Positions 44,469 through 53,262 of a DNA stretch of 64,000 bases are shown in pieces. The notes below the pieces were generated by a model, which saw nothing but the letters and a program-made list of their open reading frames with translations, was not told the DNA's origin and ran no database searches. Both the position numbers and the translations under genes were made by a program. The DNA comes from Jeotgalibacillus marinus. Its GTDB lineage: Bacteria; Bacillota; Bacilli; Bacillales; Jeotgalibacillaceae. The stretch lies in the NCBI RefSeq assembly GCF_040801915.1, contig NZ_JBFMIA010000009.1, positions 1 through 64,000 of the forward strand, written 5' to 3'. Numbering within the stretch: position 1 is the stretch's first letter; each line of letters opens with the position of its first letter.

Positions 44469-46583
44469 TCATTTGAATACTGTATCAGCAATTCTTTTTG
44501 AGGCAATTCCTTGTTCCCAATTACAGAAACGTTCATAAAATTCGTCATATTTCTCTTTATATTGTTCCTGCACTTTATTGATGTTTTTAATGGAATAAAT
44601 AATTTCATCATTTGTAAAAACTAATGGCCCCGGAAGTTCTGATTCCATATCGATGTAGAAACCACGTAAAGTATCGCGATATTTTTCTAAATCATAAGTG
44701 AAGAACAAGATTGGACGTTTTAAGTTTGCAAAGTCAAAGAATACAGATGAGTAGTCGGTAATAAGCATATCCGAAATTAAATACAGTTCAGCAATATCAT
44801 CATATTTAGAAACGTTAAAAACAAATCCTTCGTATCCTTCTGTATCAAGCTGATCTGCGATAAAGTAATGGGTACGAAGAAGCACCACATATTCATCGCC
44901 TAACTCTCTTTGTAGTCGTTCTAAATCAAAACGCAATGTAAACTTATATTGACCGGGTTTATAAAATTCATCATCTCTCCACGTTGGTGCATATAAGATA
45001 ACCTTTTTGTCTAAAGGTATATTTAATTGTTTCTTATATTTCTCCATTAATAGCTGTTTGTTAGGGCTATGTAAAATATCGTTTCGGGGATAGCCATATT
45101 CAAACATATGCTTTTCAAATTTAAACGCTCGACTAAAAATCTCACTAGAATACGAATTAGCAGAAATTAAGTAGTCCCAGCGTCGAGACTGCATATAAAA
45201 ATCTGATTTATAATTAGGATTTGCGGAATGAATTTCATTCATGTCAAATACTAATCGTTTTAATGGAGTTCCGTGCCAAGTTTGTAGATAGACGTTTCCT
45301 TCTCGCTTATTTAATACTTTGGGAATACGGGAGTTGGATACCCAATATTTTGCGCGAGCCATATAATAATAATAGGCAAATGAAAACCGTTTCACTTGTT
45401 TAGCGTCACCTGGAATATTTTTACCAGGCTGCCCGAAAATCCAGATGTATTTAAAATCTTTTTTTTCCTTTACAAGGTATTCGTATATATTTTTAGGACT
45501 ATCTGAGTAATTTTTCCCTAAAAAACTTTCAAATACAATTGTTTTTTTCTGCATTGGTAACTTTGTTAAAACATGTTTGTATAACGTTTGATATGCTTTT
45601 TGACGGCCTTTTAGTGAATGTCTTGCAATCCTCAAAAATTTATGTAACTTAAGAAGTATACTTAACTGTTTTCCATTTTTATTCTTAATGGCTTTAAGTT
45701 CTTTTTTTATAAGGTAGTTTCCTCTTATAGAGACTGAATGAGTATCTATAAATTTTACAACGGTTGATAATTCGGCTATTACTTGTTCGCGAATATTTTC
45801 TTGTTCAAGAATGGAGAGAAGATAATTATCATAATAAGATGCGAATTGTTTGCAAATAAATTTTAATATTATAGGATTTTCTATAAAATTTACTGATAAA
45901 TCGTTAAAGCGTACAACGTATTCTCTAACTTTAACAACATCATCACTTTGAGATAAAGACTTTGGAGAATCGGGATCTATTCGCCATTGTTTTTTATACA
46001 TCCATCCAGTGATAGATGGAACAGATTTCAGGTGTTCTAGAAGAGGTAATAAAAAAGTTAAATCGCTATAAATTTGATATTTTTCATTAAATCTTAAGTT
46101 AAACTTTTCAATCAACTCACGTTTAAAAAGTTTATTTAAAACTGATTCATTTTGAAACATAAGGTCAGAGTCAGTATAATTTATACTATGTTCAACCGGT
46201 AATGTTAAATTAACCGTTTCTCTTTTTTGGTTAAAAACACCAAAAATAACATCATGATGTTCAATATTGCTGATAAGAAGTTTTAGGGCGCATTGGTCCA
46301 ATGTATCATCGCTATCTAAGAAATAAATATAGTCTCCAGTAGCGGAATCTAACCCAATATTTCGAGCATATGCAACACCAAAATTTCCTTTTAGGTCAAT
46401 GCATTTAATACGCTTATCTTGTTTTTCGTATTCTCTAATAATAGATAAACTGTCATCTGTTGATCCATCATTGATTACAACGGCTTCCCAGTTTGAATAA
46501 GTTTGATTAATTAAAGAATTGATACTATTTTTTAAATATATTTCTGTATTGTAGACAGGAATAATAACTGATATTTTTTTCAC
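44469..46583 (-). CDS. Fused GT2 glycosyltransferase and TagF-like polymerase
   Basis: A 704-residue two-domain protein. Residues 1-220 are a family 2 glycosyltransferase (VIIPVYNTEIYLKNSINSLI, VINDGSTDDSL, YIYFLDSDD with the metal-binding Asp pair). Residues about 320-704 are a Glyphos_transf domain (FESFLGKNYSDSPKNIYEYL, TWHGTPLKRLVFDMNEI, ILYAPTWRDDEFY, ITDYSSVFFDFANLKRP). It may both glycosylate and extend the glycerol-phosphate chain, or the GT2 domain may anchor the enzyme to its acceptor. Its C-terminal half is close to the 39636 polymerase. It lies at the head of the minus-strand tag genes. Confidence 0.9.
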   Translation of the reverse strand: MKKISVIIPVYNTEIYLKNSINSLINQTYSNWEAVVINDGSTDDSLSIIREYEKQDKRIKCIDLKGNFGVAYARNIGLDSATGDYIYFLDSDDTLDQCALKLLISNIEHHDVIFGVFNQKRETVNLTLPVEHSINYTDSDLMFQNESVLNKLFKRELIEKFNLRFNEKYQIYSDLTFLLPLLEHLKSVPSITGWMYKKQWRIDPDSPKSLSQSDDVVKVREYVVRFNDLSVNFIENPIILKFICKQFASYYDNYLLSILEQENIREQVIAELSTVVKFIDTHSVSIRGNYLIKKELKAIKNKNGKQLSILLKLHKFLRIARHSLKGRQKAYQTLYKHVLTKLPMQKKTIVFESFLGKNYSDSPKNIYEYLVKEKKDFKYIWIFGQPGKNIPGDAKQVKRFSFAYYYYMARAKYWVSNSRIPKVLNKREGNVYLQTWHGTPLKRLVFDMNEIHSANPNYKSDFYMQSRRWDYLISANSYSSEIFSRAFKFEKHMFEYGYPRNDILHSPNKQLLMEKYKKQLNIPLDKKVILYAPTWRDDEFYKPGQYKFTLRFDLERLQRELGDEYVVLLRTHYFIADQLDTEGYEGFVFNVSKYDDIAELYLISDMLITDYSSVFFDFANLKRPILFFTYDLEKYRDTLRGFYIDMESELPGPLVFTNDEIIYSIKNINKVQEQYKEKYDEFYERFCNWEQGIASKRIADTVFK

Positions 46584-46946
46584 AATTCCACACCTTTTAA
46601 TATTATATTGAGTCTATATTTTTGACATAAAGAAGTTAAGTTTTGTGCTATTAAATAATTTGAATTTAAACATCTTACAAAATGTTCGTTTGATATGGAT
46701 CCTATGCTGGAATCACTTTCTAGTCAAGAAGCCAACTTTTATAAATATTCAGCTGTCACAAAGGATATCATACCCACTTTTCCATGTAAAACGATAAATA
46801 TAGCGATAAACCACTCCATAATGATACGTATATTCACGATATCGTTATGAAAATTTTGTTTTTGTATCTGAAGTAATTCACGGCTTTTCATGTAAAGTAT
46901 TCGTTTTCACCTACCGTAAACCCAAATGGCAATTTTTTAAATAAAA
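46584..46946. other. Intergenic stretch upstream of the GT2-TagF gene
   Basis: About 360 bp of AT-rich sequence between the capsule terminator and the polymerase gene. A promoter is expected but no strong match was found. Confidence 0.45.
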
Positions 46947-46977
46947 ATACCCCCAAAGCTTGCAGGCTTGGGGGTAT
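46939..46977 (-). terminator. Terminator after cpsB
   Basis: On the minus strand ATACCCCCAA and TTGGGGGTAT pair around a 10-11-nt loop, followed by TTTTATTT. Confidence 0.9.
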
Positions 46978-46998
46978 CTCATATAACTCAAAAAAATT

Positions 46999-47769
46999 TC
47001 ACCTACTCAAAATCTTCGACCAAAACCCTTTTGGCTTAATCTCAATAGGTGGATTCAGGTTCAATGGTTTCCCATTTAAAAGGTTCGCAGCGTTTTCAAT
47101 CACTTGCAAATCGTGATTGTAGGTAGAATTTAATACCTTTAATGCTCGTTTCATGGCAAAACCTCGATGGTTAATATCATGAGCGTCTGATGCAACAAAA
47201 TGAGATAACTGGTGTTCTAATAGCTCTATCGAAAATTTTTGAACTTTCTTTCCAAAGTCACCCGCTACGCTAGCAGCAGTTACCTGTGAAAGTGCTCCTT
47301 GATTGATAAGGCGGAACAATTTGTCTGGATTCTCCATAATAGATGAATTTCGTTCTGGATGAGCAATGATCGGAACAAGCCCATCTACTAGCATTTCATA
47401 CACAACGCGTTCAGTATAAGCAGGGACCTGACTTGATGGTAGTTCGACCAATACATAGTTAGTCGTTCCCGCTAGACAAAGTATTTCATCGTTTTGAAAG
47501 TCCTCCACAATTTCTCCATAGATGCGCACTTCTTGACCAGGATGAATCTTTATTGGTAATTCCCTTTCAAGAATGATGGAATTTAATTCACCTACATAAG
47601 AAAGAACATCTACTTTATCATTAATATACTTTCGATTTCGATGATGTGGAGTTGCAATGATATCTGTAATCCCATCCTCTATCGCTTTCTCGAGCATATC
47701 AAGTGTATCGGATTGTTGCTGTGGACCGTCATCAATACCCGCTAGTATATGGCAATGAATATCAATCAT
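46999..47769 (-). CDS. ywqE: CpsB/YwqE-type tyrosine-protein phosphatase
   Basis: A manganese-dependent PHP-family phosphatase that removes phosphate from the tyrosine kinase CpsD and its targets. Metal-binding motifs are MIDIHCHILAGIDDGP, ATPHHRNRKY, PGQEVRIYGE, IIAHPERNSSI and VASDAHDINHRGF. The length (256) is normal. It is the last gene of cpsC-cpsD-cpsB. Confidence 0.95.
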   Translation of the reverse strand: MIDIHCHILAGIDDGPQQQSDTLDMLEKAIEDGITDIIATPHHRNRKYINDKVDVLSYVGELNSIILERELPIKIHPGQEVRIYGEIVEDFQNDEILCLAGTTNYVLVELPSSQVPAYTERVVYEMLVDGLVPIIAHPERNSSIMENPDKLFRLINQGALSQVTAASVAGDFGKKVQKFSIELLEHQLSHFVASDAHDINHRGFAMKRALKVLNSTYNHDLQVIENAANLLNGKPLNLNPPIEIKPKGFWSKILSR

Positions 47770-47787
47770 ACAAGGTCAGCTCCGTTT

Positions 47788-48486
47788 TCAGCTATTTCCA
47801 TAGTAATAATACTCATCGTTACTTTGCATTTTCTTATCATTTAAAATTACGCCTAAAATCTTTGCTTTCGCAGTAGTCATGAGATCTTTTGCTTTCAACA
47901 CTTTGTCTTTATCAGCAATTCGTGAGCGGACGACTAAAATAGTACCATCACATTGATGAGATAAAACTTGTGCATCAGTAACGGCTAATACCGGTGGTGT
48001 ATCAAAAATGATTAGATCGTATAAATTTTGTGCAGAATCGAAAAAACGCTTCATTACTCGAGATGATAATAACTCAGATGGATTTGGTGGGATAGGTCCC
48101 GATGATAGGACATCCAATTTTTCAATATCCGTTTTATTAACTGCTTGCTCTAAAGTGGATTGTCTTGTTAATACACTCGTTAATCCAGTTGTATTTAATA
48201 TATTAAAGGTAAAGTGCATGGTTGGTTTTCTCATGTCTGCGTCAACCAAGAGAACTCTCTTCCCTTGTTGAGCAAAAACGATTGCCAAGTTTGCTGCAGT
48301 TGTGGACTTACCTTCACCTGGACTAGATGAAGTCACTGTGATCGTACGAATATCGTGTTCAATTGCAGAAAATTGTATGTTCGTTCGAATCGTTCTATAT
48401 TGTTCAGCAGCAACTGATTTTGGGTTGTATTGTACAATTAGATTTCTTTTTTTTCCATCAATATTTTTTTTAGCTTTACCCGCCAT
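47788..48486 (-). CDS. ywqD: CpsD/YwqD-type tyrosine kinase
   Basis: A bacterial tyrosine kinase that needs its membrane partner CpsC for activity. It has the Walker A SSSPGEGKSTTAANLA, Walker A' VLLVDADMRKPT, Walker B LIIFDTPPVLAVTD and a C-terminal autophosphorylated tyrosine cluster (EYYYYGNS). It overlaps cpsC by 11 bases. Targets in Bacillus include UDP-glucose dehydrogenases and single-strand binding proteins; none is encoded here. Confidence 0.95.
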   Translation of the reverse strand: MAGKAKKNIDGKKRNLIVQYNPKSVAAEQYRTIRTNIQFSAIEHDIRTITVTSSSPGEGKSTTAANLAIVFAQQGKRVLLVDADMRKPTMHFTFNILNTTGLTSVLTRQSTLEQAVNKTDIEKLDVLSSGPIPPNPSELLSSRVMKRFFDSAQNLYDLIIFDTPPVLAVTDAQVLSHQCDGTILVVRSRIADKDKVLKAKDLMTTAKAKILGVILNDKKMQSNDEYYYYGNS

Positions 48487-49219
48487 ATCGCTCGCTCCTT
48501 ACTTTCATAGTACGTGAACCAGTTAGATTTTTATCAGGAAGATTTGTTATTTGACCAACTACTCCCAAGATAGGTAAATCTAGAACTTTTTCAACATCTT
48601 GTTCTGTCTTAATTGTATTGTCTAAGTATTCTAATAGGAAAGCAATCCCTACTCCAACCATTAAACCAACAACTAAAGCGATGGCTATGTTTAGCAGTGG
48701 TTGCGGGCTAACAGGTGATTGATCAGACGATATGACTGCAGGTGCTAATACACTCACATTATCTACACCATTCATCAATTCAACTATTTCCTCTTGAAAA
48801 ACAGCTACTGTTTTATTTGCAATATCAGCAGCAACATAAGGATCGGGGTCTTGAACAGATAAGTTTACGACTTGAGAATCTCGTTCCGCTTGAACTGTGA
48901 TTATTCCTTTTAACTGAGAGGTTGTATATGTTCCACCTAACTGTTCTGATACTTTATCAAGGATTACTGGACTCTTAATAATGTCGTTATAAGTACTTAT
49001 TAATTGTAAATTTGCTTGTATATCTGAGACATTTAAGTTTGGCTGATCACTTTGTTCCTGATTTACTAGAAGCTGAGTAGAGGCTTGATACATTGGTGTG
49101 ATAACATAATAGGAAATGATCGCACTGGCTGAAATCGCGATTAACGTAACTATGATGATCATCAGCATTCTTTTCTTTAATGTACCAAATAACTCTTTTA
49201 AGCTTATTGTTTCTTCCAT
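48476..49219 (-). CDS. ywqC: CpsC/YwqC-type kinase activator, Wzz family
   Basis: The membrane modulator of the tyrosine kinase. A cytoplasmic start (MEETISLKELFGTLKKR) leads to membrane helix 1 (about residues 18-38), an extracellular Wzz domain, then helix 2 (LLNIAIALVVGLMVGVGIAFLLEYL) and a short cytosolic tail that would touch the kinase. The start at 49219 is preceded by CAGGAGG; the longer frame has no site. Confidence 0.93.
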   Translation of the reverse strand: MEETISLKELFGTLKKRMLMIIIVTLIAISASAIISYYVITPMYQASTQLLVNQEQSDQPNLNVSDIQANLQLISTYNDIIKSPVILDKVSEQLGGTYTTSQLKGIITVQAERDSQVVNLSVQDPDPYVAADIANKTVAVFQEEIVELMNGVDNVSVLAPAVISSDQSPVSPQPLLNIAIALVVGLMVGVGIAFLLEYLDNTIKTEQDVEKVLDLPILGVVGQITNLPDKNLTGSRTMKVRSERYGG

Positions 49220-49413
49220 ACGGATAGTTCCTCCTGACATAGATGAAAATAACCATTGCATTATACCATAAAGTCTCTAAAGAAAACTTACCTTTTTCAA
49301 ATTCCGGAATTCTTTTACATCACATCTACCATTTTTTAAAACTATCTTATATAATAAAAATATGCTATACCATGTAACTATTTATATCATTTATAAAGGG
49401 AGTTTTATCCTGC

Positions 49414-50223
49414 ATGATTAAAAAATTTTTGATTGTATCATGTCTCATACTTACTGTGTTTATTGTTTTTTCAGGGCAGCGTGCTTGGGTCAACTCTCAA
49501 GAAGCGATTCATCAATCATCAACTACTAATGACCTGGACACAGTATCAGAGTCAGATGAAACAAATGATAGCAATCTAGACACAGAAAAAAATGACAGTT
49601 TTGTAACGCTTATCGCAAACCAACCAGAGAAAGCACAGAAAATGTGGTTGGAGAATCAACAAAATGATCAACCGGTCGATATAACTTTAGTAGCATCTGA
49701 ATCCGCCTTATCCTCCAGTCAAAACTGGACAACAATTCTAGAGGAGGAACTAACATCCCTTTATAATGGAGTGAAGTTGAATTTCACTGTTATTCAACAT
49801 CCAGATGAAGGAACTTCCCAAGATTGGTTTGAAGCCTTTGAAGAAGGAACGTATGATTTTGATGATCAAGAGATTGTGTTATACGAGCTTCCTACGCTAA
49901 GGGATAATGGAGTTCTCTCAACGGACGATCAAGTAGTTTACATGAATGGTTTCCTTGAAGAATTTCAATCACTTCTTCCTGAATCGAACCTATTTGTTCT
50001 TCCCTCTCAACCCATTTATCAAGCGACTGTTTACCCTGAGCAAGTTAAAGCAGTTAGGGATGCAGTAGAAGATTTTGGTTTTACTTATTTAGACCATTGG
50101 ACAGAATGGCCTTCGTCAGATAATATGGAATTGGAAGACTATTTAACGGAAGATAAGGACCCTAACAGTCTAGGTCACACAACCTGGGGAACATATCTAG
50201 TAAACTATTTTTCAGCTAATTAA
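49414..50223 (+). CDS. Secreted protein, probable SGNH-hydrolase-like
   Basis: A 269-residue exported protein. An N-terminal hydrophobic helix (about residues 4-22) serves as signal or anchor, followed by an acidic linker. A core then has VDITLVASESALSSSQNW in the place of the GDSL block and a C-terminal DPNSLGHTTWGTYLVNYF resembling the Asp-x-x-His block V. The GDS itself reads ASES, so activity is uncertain. It is divergent from cpsC and 24 nt upstream of a LysM hydrolase, suggesting a job in the wall or capsule layer. Confidence 0.7.
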   Translation: MIKKFLIVSCLILTVFIVFSGQRAWVNSQEAIHQSSTTNDLDTVSESDETNDSNLDTEKNDSFVTLIANQPEKAQKMWLENQQNDQPVDITLVASESALSSSQNWTTILEEELTSLYNGVKLNFTVIQHPDEGTSQDWFEAFEEGTYDFDDQEIVLYELPTLRDNGVLSTDDQVVYMNGFLEEFQSLLPESNLFVLPSQPIYQATVYPEQVKAVRDAVEDFGFTYLDHWTEWPSSDNMELEDYLTEDKDPNSLGHTTWGTYLVNYFSAN

Positions 50224-50247
50224 CCATTTAGGAGAGTGAAAATTCAC

Positions 50248-51264
50248 ATGAAAAAAACGATGTTTGCAGTAGCTGCCACAGCTGCCCTTTCAGCATTTGG
50301 CTTTGTTTCTGAAGCAGAAGCAAGTTCAAGTTCACACAAAGTAAGTTCAGGTGATTCGTTATGGAAGATTGCGAATAAGTATAATACGACTGTCGATAAT
50401 TTAAAGACTCTCAATAATCTTTCTTCAGATATGATTTTTCCAAATCAAGTACTTACAGTTTCAGGTAGTTCAACAACACCAACAGCTCCAAGTGAGGGTA
50501 CATATACTGTAAAATCTGGTGACACGTTAGGTGCAATCGCTCAAAACAACAACATGACATTGTCTAAATTGATGGAATTAAATAATCTATCTGGTCATTT
50601 AATTTTTCCAGGACAAAAACTAAAATTAAGTGGAGAGGCTCAGGATACCACACCAGCTCCAAATCCTGCACCTCCAGCTTCTGAACCGAGTAATCCTTCA
50701 ACAACATACACTGTTCAATCAGGCGATACACTTGGTAAGATTGCACTAAACAACAAAGTGACCGTGGCAAATTTAAAATCTTGGAATAATCTTTCATCAG
50801 ATCTTATTTATGTTGGTCAATCACTCGTTATTAAGGGTGGAGAGAGTGGAAGTCCTTCTACACCACCTGATAGTCCGTCTACACCACCTGATAATGGTTC
50901 TCCAAGTACAAGTGATATTATCGACATCGCTAAAGGTCAACTAGGAGTTCCATATGAATGGGGCGGTTCAACACCCGCTGGATTTGATTGTAGTGGATTT
51001 ATCTATTATGTATTGAAAGAAGCAGGAGTAGATATTTCGAGAACTAGTGCTTCAGGATACTATGATCGCTCTTTTAATGTAGATACCCCTAAAGTAGGAG
51101 ATTTAGTATTCTTTGAAAATACGTATAAAGCTGGAATTTCACACGTAGGATTTTACATTGGAAACAACGAATTTATTCATGCGGGTGATAGTGGTGTCCA
51201 AATCACTAGTTTAGATAACCCGTATTGGAAATCACACTTTGAAAGCTTTAAGCGTTTATACTAA
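50248..51264 (+). CDS. Secreted LysM-NlpC/P60 peptidoglycan hydrolase
   Basis: A signal peptide (residues 1-25, ending EAEA) is followed by three LysM domains (about 30-73, 84-128, 153-196), a Pro/Ser linker and a C-terminal NlpC/P60 domain with catalytic Cys248 in FDCSGF, His299 in ISHVGFY and His311 in FIHAG. It resembles the LytE/LytF/CwlS DL-endopeptidases that cut the D-Glu to meso-DAP bond for cell separation or elongation. ATG at 50248 is used; GGAGAG lies 11 nt upstream. A terminator follows. Confidence 0.95.
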   Translation: MKKTMFAVAATAALSAFGFVSEAEASSSSHKVSSGDSLWKIANKYNTTVDNLKTLNNLSSDMIFPNQVLTVSGSSTTPTAPSEGTYTVKSGDTLGAIAQNNNMTLSKLMELNNLSGHLIFPGQKLKLSGEAQDTTPAPNPAPPASEPSNPSTTYTVQSGDTLGKIALNNKVTVANLKSWNNLSSDLIYVGQSLVIKGGESGSPSTPPDSPSTPPDNGSPSTSDIIDIAKGQLGVPYEWGGSTPAGFDCSGFIYYVLKEAGVDISRTSASGYYDRSFNVDTPKVGDLVFFENTYKAGISHVGFYIGNNEFIHAGDSGVQITSLDNPYWKSHFESFKRLY

Positions 51265-51276
51265 GTGAATAGTTTA

Positions 51277-51310
51277 AGAGAGGTTACCAAAATGGTACCT
51301 CTCTTTTTGA
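51277..51310 (+). terminator. Terminator after the LysM hydrolase gene
   Basis: AGAGAGGTTACC and GGTACCTCTCT pair with a short loop, followed by TTTT. Confidence 0.9.
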
Positions 51311-51511
51311 TTATTATGGGGAAATACTCTTCTTCATACCCAATTTACTCTTCATCTTCAAAATCACTTCACTAATTTATTCCTATCTAAGGTATTTAAA
51401 AAAACACTTACTCCCCGTTAGAGGATTTTACTCTTCATCATCCTTTTGCAACTCAATTTAACCACTTCCCCATCCTTTGATAAGTGGTTAAATATTTTGG
51501 CATAGGAGGCA

Positions 51512-51970
51512 TCAGTGGGCCGCCTCCTCTGTTTTAAATTGTTCAGTTAGTGACATGAACTGTTCACGATCTCCTTCTAAAAGAGCTTTGTCGATTAAAC
51601 GGTGCAAGTTTTCTTTTTCAAAGTGTAAAACTTCTTGACTACTTTTTTCTGAATTATCACCCGATTTGACATCTTGAACGTGAAACGACGTAATCGACTG
51701 AAGGTGGTCCAGTAAATCAGAAATTTGAAGCAATTGAAACAATCGCACCCGAAAAATTTTTGTTCCTCGTTGGAATACAAAAATATCGGTTAGGTTTTCA
51801 ATTTGCGTCGTTTGGATGTTGATCCTAATCTCGTTGGATTCTACAGGGATAAACTGATACACTTCATTTTCTTTTATGATGGAGAAATATTGATACGCAA
51901 ATACGAGCTTAAGGTCATTTCCTTCTTGCAGTGTGTAAAAAGGCTTCATCATCTTAATATTCAGCAACAC
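51512..51970 (-). CDS. IDEAL-domain protein
   Basis: A 152-residue protein of unknown function. The last 30 residues (LIDKALLEGDREQFMSLTEQ) match the IDEAL domain pattern (hydrophobic-ID-x-AL-x(3)-D-x(3)-F), a short module found in Bacillales proteins such as YpiB. The N-terminal 95 residues are beta-rich and may be a separate small domain. It starts with GTG, with GGAGGAGGGG just upstream. No operon partner. Two hairpins downstream (AGGAGGC/GCCTCCT at 51505-51531 and AACCACTT/AAGTGGTT at about 51459-51489) may end its transcript. Confidence 0.75.
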   Translation of the reverse strand: MLLNIKMMKPFYTLQEGNDLKLVFAYQYFSIIKENEVYQFIPVESNEIRINIQTTQIENLTDIFVFQRGTKIFRVRLFQLLQISDLLDHLQSITSFHVQDVKSGDNSEKSSQEVLHFEKENLHRLIDKALLEGDREQFMSLTEQFKTEEAAH

Positions 51971-52181
51971 AATCCCCTCCTCCTGATTAAATTTCTAATT
52001 AAAAATTCAGTTATTTTAATCTGTTATCATACATTTTATGAAAAAGATAAAGAGAAAATACTTACCAGATTGTATATGGTGTGATTTGCAGCAGCAATCA
52101 TATGGTATTTAGTTTAAAGTTAATACTTTGCTTTGGTGCCTGTCCCCTTTCTACCGTAAAGTCCATTCATTCTTTATAAAG
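51971..52181. other. Intergenic stretch with a dispersed short motif
   Basis: About 210 bp. It contains GGTGCCTGTCCCC at 52136-52148, one of the dispersed words listed among the findings. Confidence 0.5.
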
Positions 52182-52217
52182 AAAAAGCCACTTCCCATAT
52201 GAGGAAAGTGGCTTTTT
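52182..52217 (-). terminator. Terminator after the 3D-domain gene
   Basis: AAAAAGCCACTT and AAGTGGCTTTTT form a 12-bp stem; T run on the minus strand. Confidence 0.9.
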
Positions 52218-52232
52218 ATGCTCACATATTAT

Positions 52233-53042
52233 TTAGTTAAGAATTTTAACTTTAACTTCTTTGACGCCCCAGCTAAGTGCTGCGTCTTGAGAAGGAACGA
52301 ATACATCTATTTTGTTGCCTTTGATTGCTCCACCAGTGTCTCCAGCAATTGCTTCTCCGTATCCTTCAACCCAGACGCGAGATCCAAGTGGAATGACGCT
52401 TGGGTCTACTGAGATTACTTTTTGGTTCGGGTTATCACGAAGGTCAATACCTGTTGCTGTTATACCTGAACATCCTGCACAGGATGCAGTGTATGCTGTT
52501 GCTGAAACCGTAAATTCTTGAGTTGCTTCAGATGATGGTTGTTCGCCACCAGTTCCTTCTACGCCTTCAAGAGATTGTGTAGTTCCTGCATCTTGCACTG
52601 GTGCTTCTTCTACTGGCTCAGCTGATGCTTCTTCTACTGACTCAACTGATGCTGAAGATTGTTCAGCTGTTGGTGCTTTTTCACCGCTTACTACTAGTTT
52701 ATCACCTGGAAAGATAAGATCGCTTGATAAGCCATTATTGTCCATAAGCTCATCCAATGATATATCGTGAGCATGTGAGATTGAGCTTAGCGTATCTCCA
52801 CTTACAACAGTGTATGTTTCTTCTTTATTGATAATTTTTAATTCTTGATCTGGATATATAATTGTAGATGATAGGTCATTCCAATCCGTAAGATCTTGAA
52901 CTGTGACATTTGTGGTTTGAGAAATCCCCCACAACGTTTCTCCTTCATCTACTGTGTAAGAAGATGATGCTAATGCTACTTGACCTACCAATCCGGCAGT
53001 CAACGCTGCGATTCCAGTTAGTGCAACGATTTGTTTTTTCAT
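52233..53042 (-). CDS. Secreted LysM-3D domain protein (YocH-like)
   Basis: A signal peptide (to about residue 25, ending ALAS) is followed by two LysM domains (about 28-71 and 75-119), an acidic Ser/Glu linker and a C-terminal 3D domain with AYTASCAGCSGITATGIDLR, VISVDPSVIPLGSRVWVEGY and the three-Asp GDTGGAIKGNKIDVF. It resembles YocH, a muropeptide-releasing enzyme of the WalRK regulon, and the 3D fold is shared with lytic transglycosylase-like MltA. A WalR box lies 83 nt upstream. Confidence 0.92.
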   Translation of the reverse strand: MKKQIVALTGIAALTAGLVGQVALASSSYTVDEGETLWGISQTTNVTVQDLTDWNDLSSTIIYPDQELKIINKEETYTVVSGDTLSSISHAHDISLDELMDNNGLSSDLIFPGDKLVVSGEKAPTAEQSSASVESVEEASAEPVEEAPVQDAGTTQSLEGVEGTGGEQPSSEATQEFTVSATAYTASCAGCSGITATGIDLRDNPNQKVISVDPSVIPLGSRVWVEGYGEAIAGDTGGAIKGNKIDVFVPSQDAALSWGVKEVKVKILN

Positions 53043-53124
53043 AAAATGAAGCCCTCCTTTTCACTAACTAGACATAGCATATCATCTATAAATTTCAAAA
53101 GGATGTCATGACCATTAGAGAAGT

Positions 53125-53141
53125 TTAACAATTAGATTACA
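53125..53141 (-). promoter_or_regulatory. WalR box upstream of the YocH-like gene
   Basis: On the minus strand TGTAAT, 5 nt, TGTTAA fits the WalR (YycF) consensus TGTWAH-N5-TGTWAH with no mismatch. It lies in the divergent region with serC and would let the wall-stress system control the 3D protein. Confidence 0.75.
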
Positions 53142-53162
53142 TGATTACGTGTATCTCACTCG

Positions 53163-53191
53163 TTGACATATGTCCGTGTGAAAACTATACT
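53163..53191 (+). promoter_or_regulatory. SigA promoter of serC-serA
   Basis: TTGACA, 17 nt, TATACT: a near-consensus housekeeping promoter 72 nt before the serC start. No T-box or other leader structure is visible. Confidence 0.8.
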
Positions 53192-53262
53192 TGAGACTAC
53201 CTTTATAAAGAATGTTTCATAATTTCAGTAAATTACGATATAAATAGAGGAGTTGAATTGCA

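Noticed and set aside
44182..44472. A 96-codon minus-strand frame starting at the stop of the GT2-TagF gene
   Set aside because: It reads straight through a strong terminator hairpin and lacks its own ribosome site; at best debris of a mobile element.
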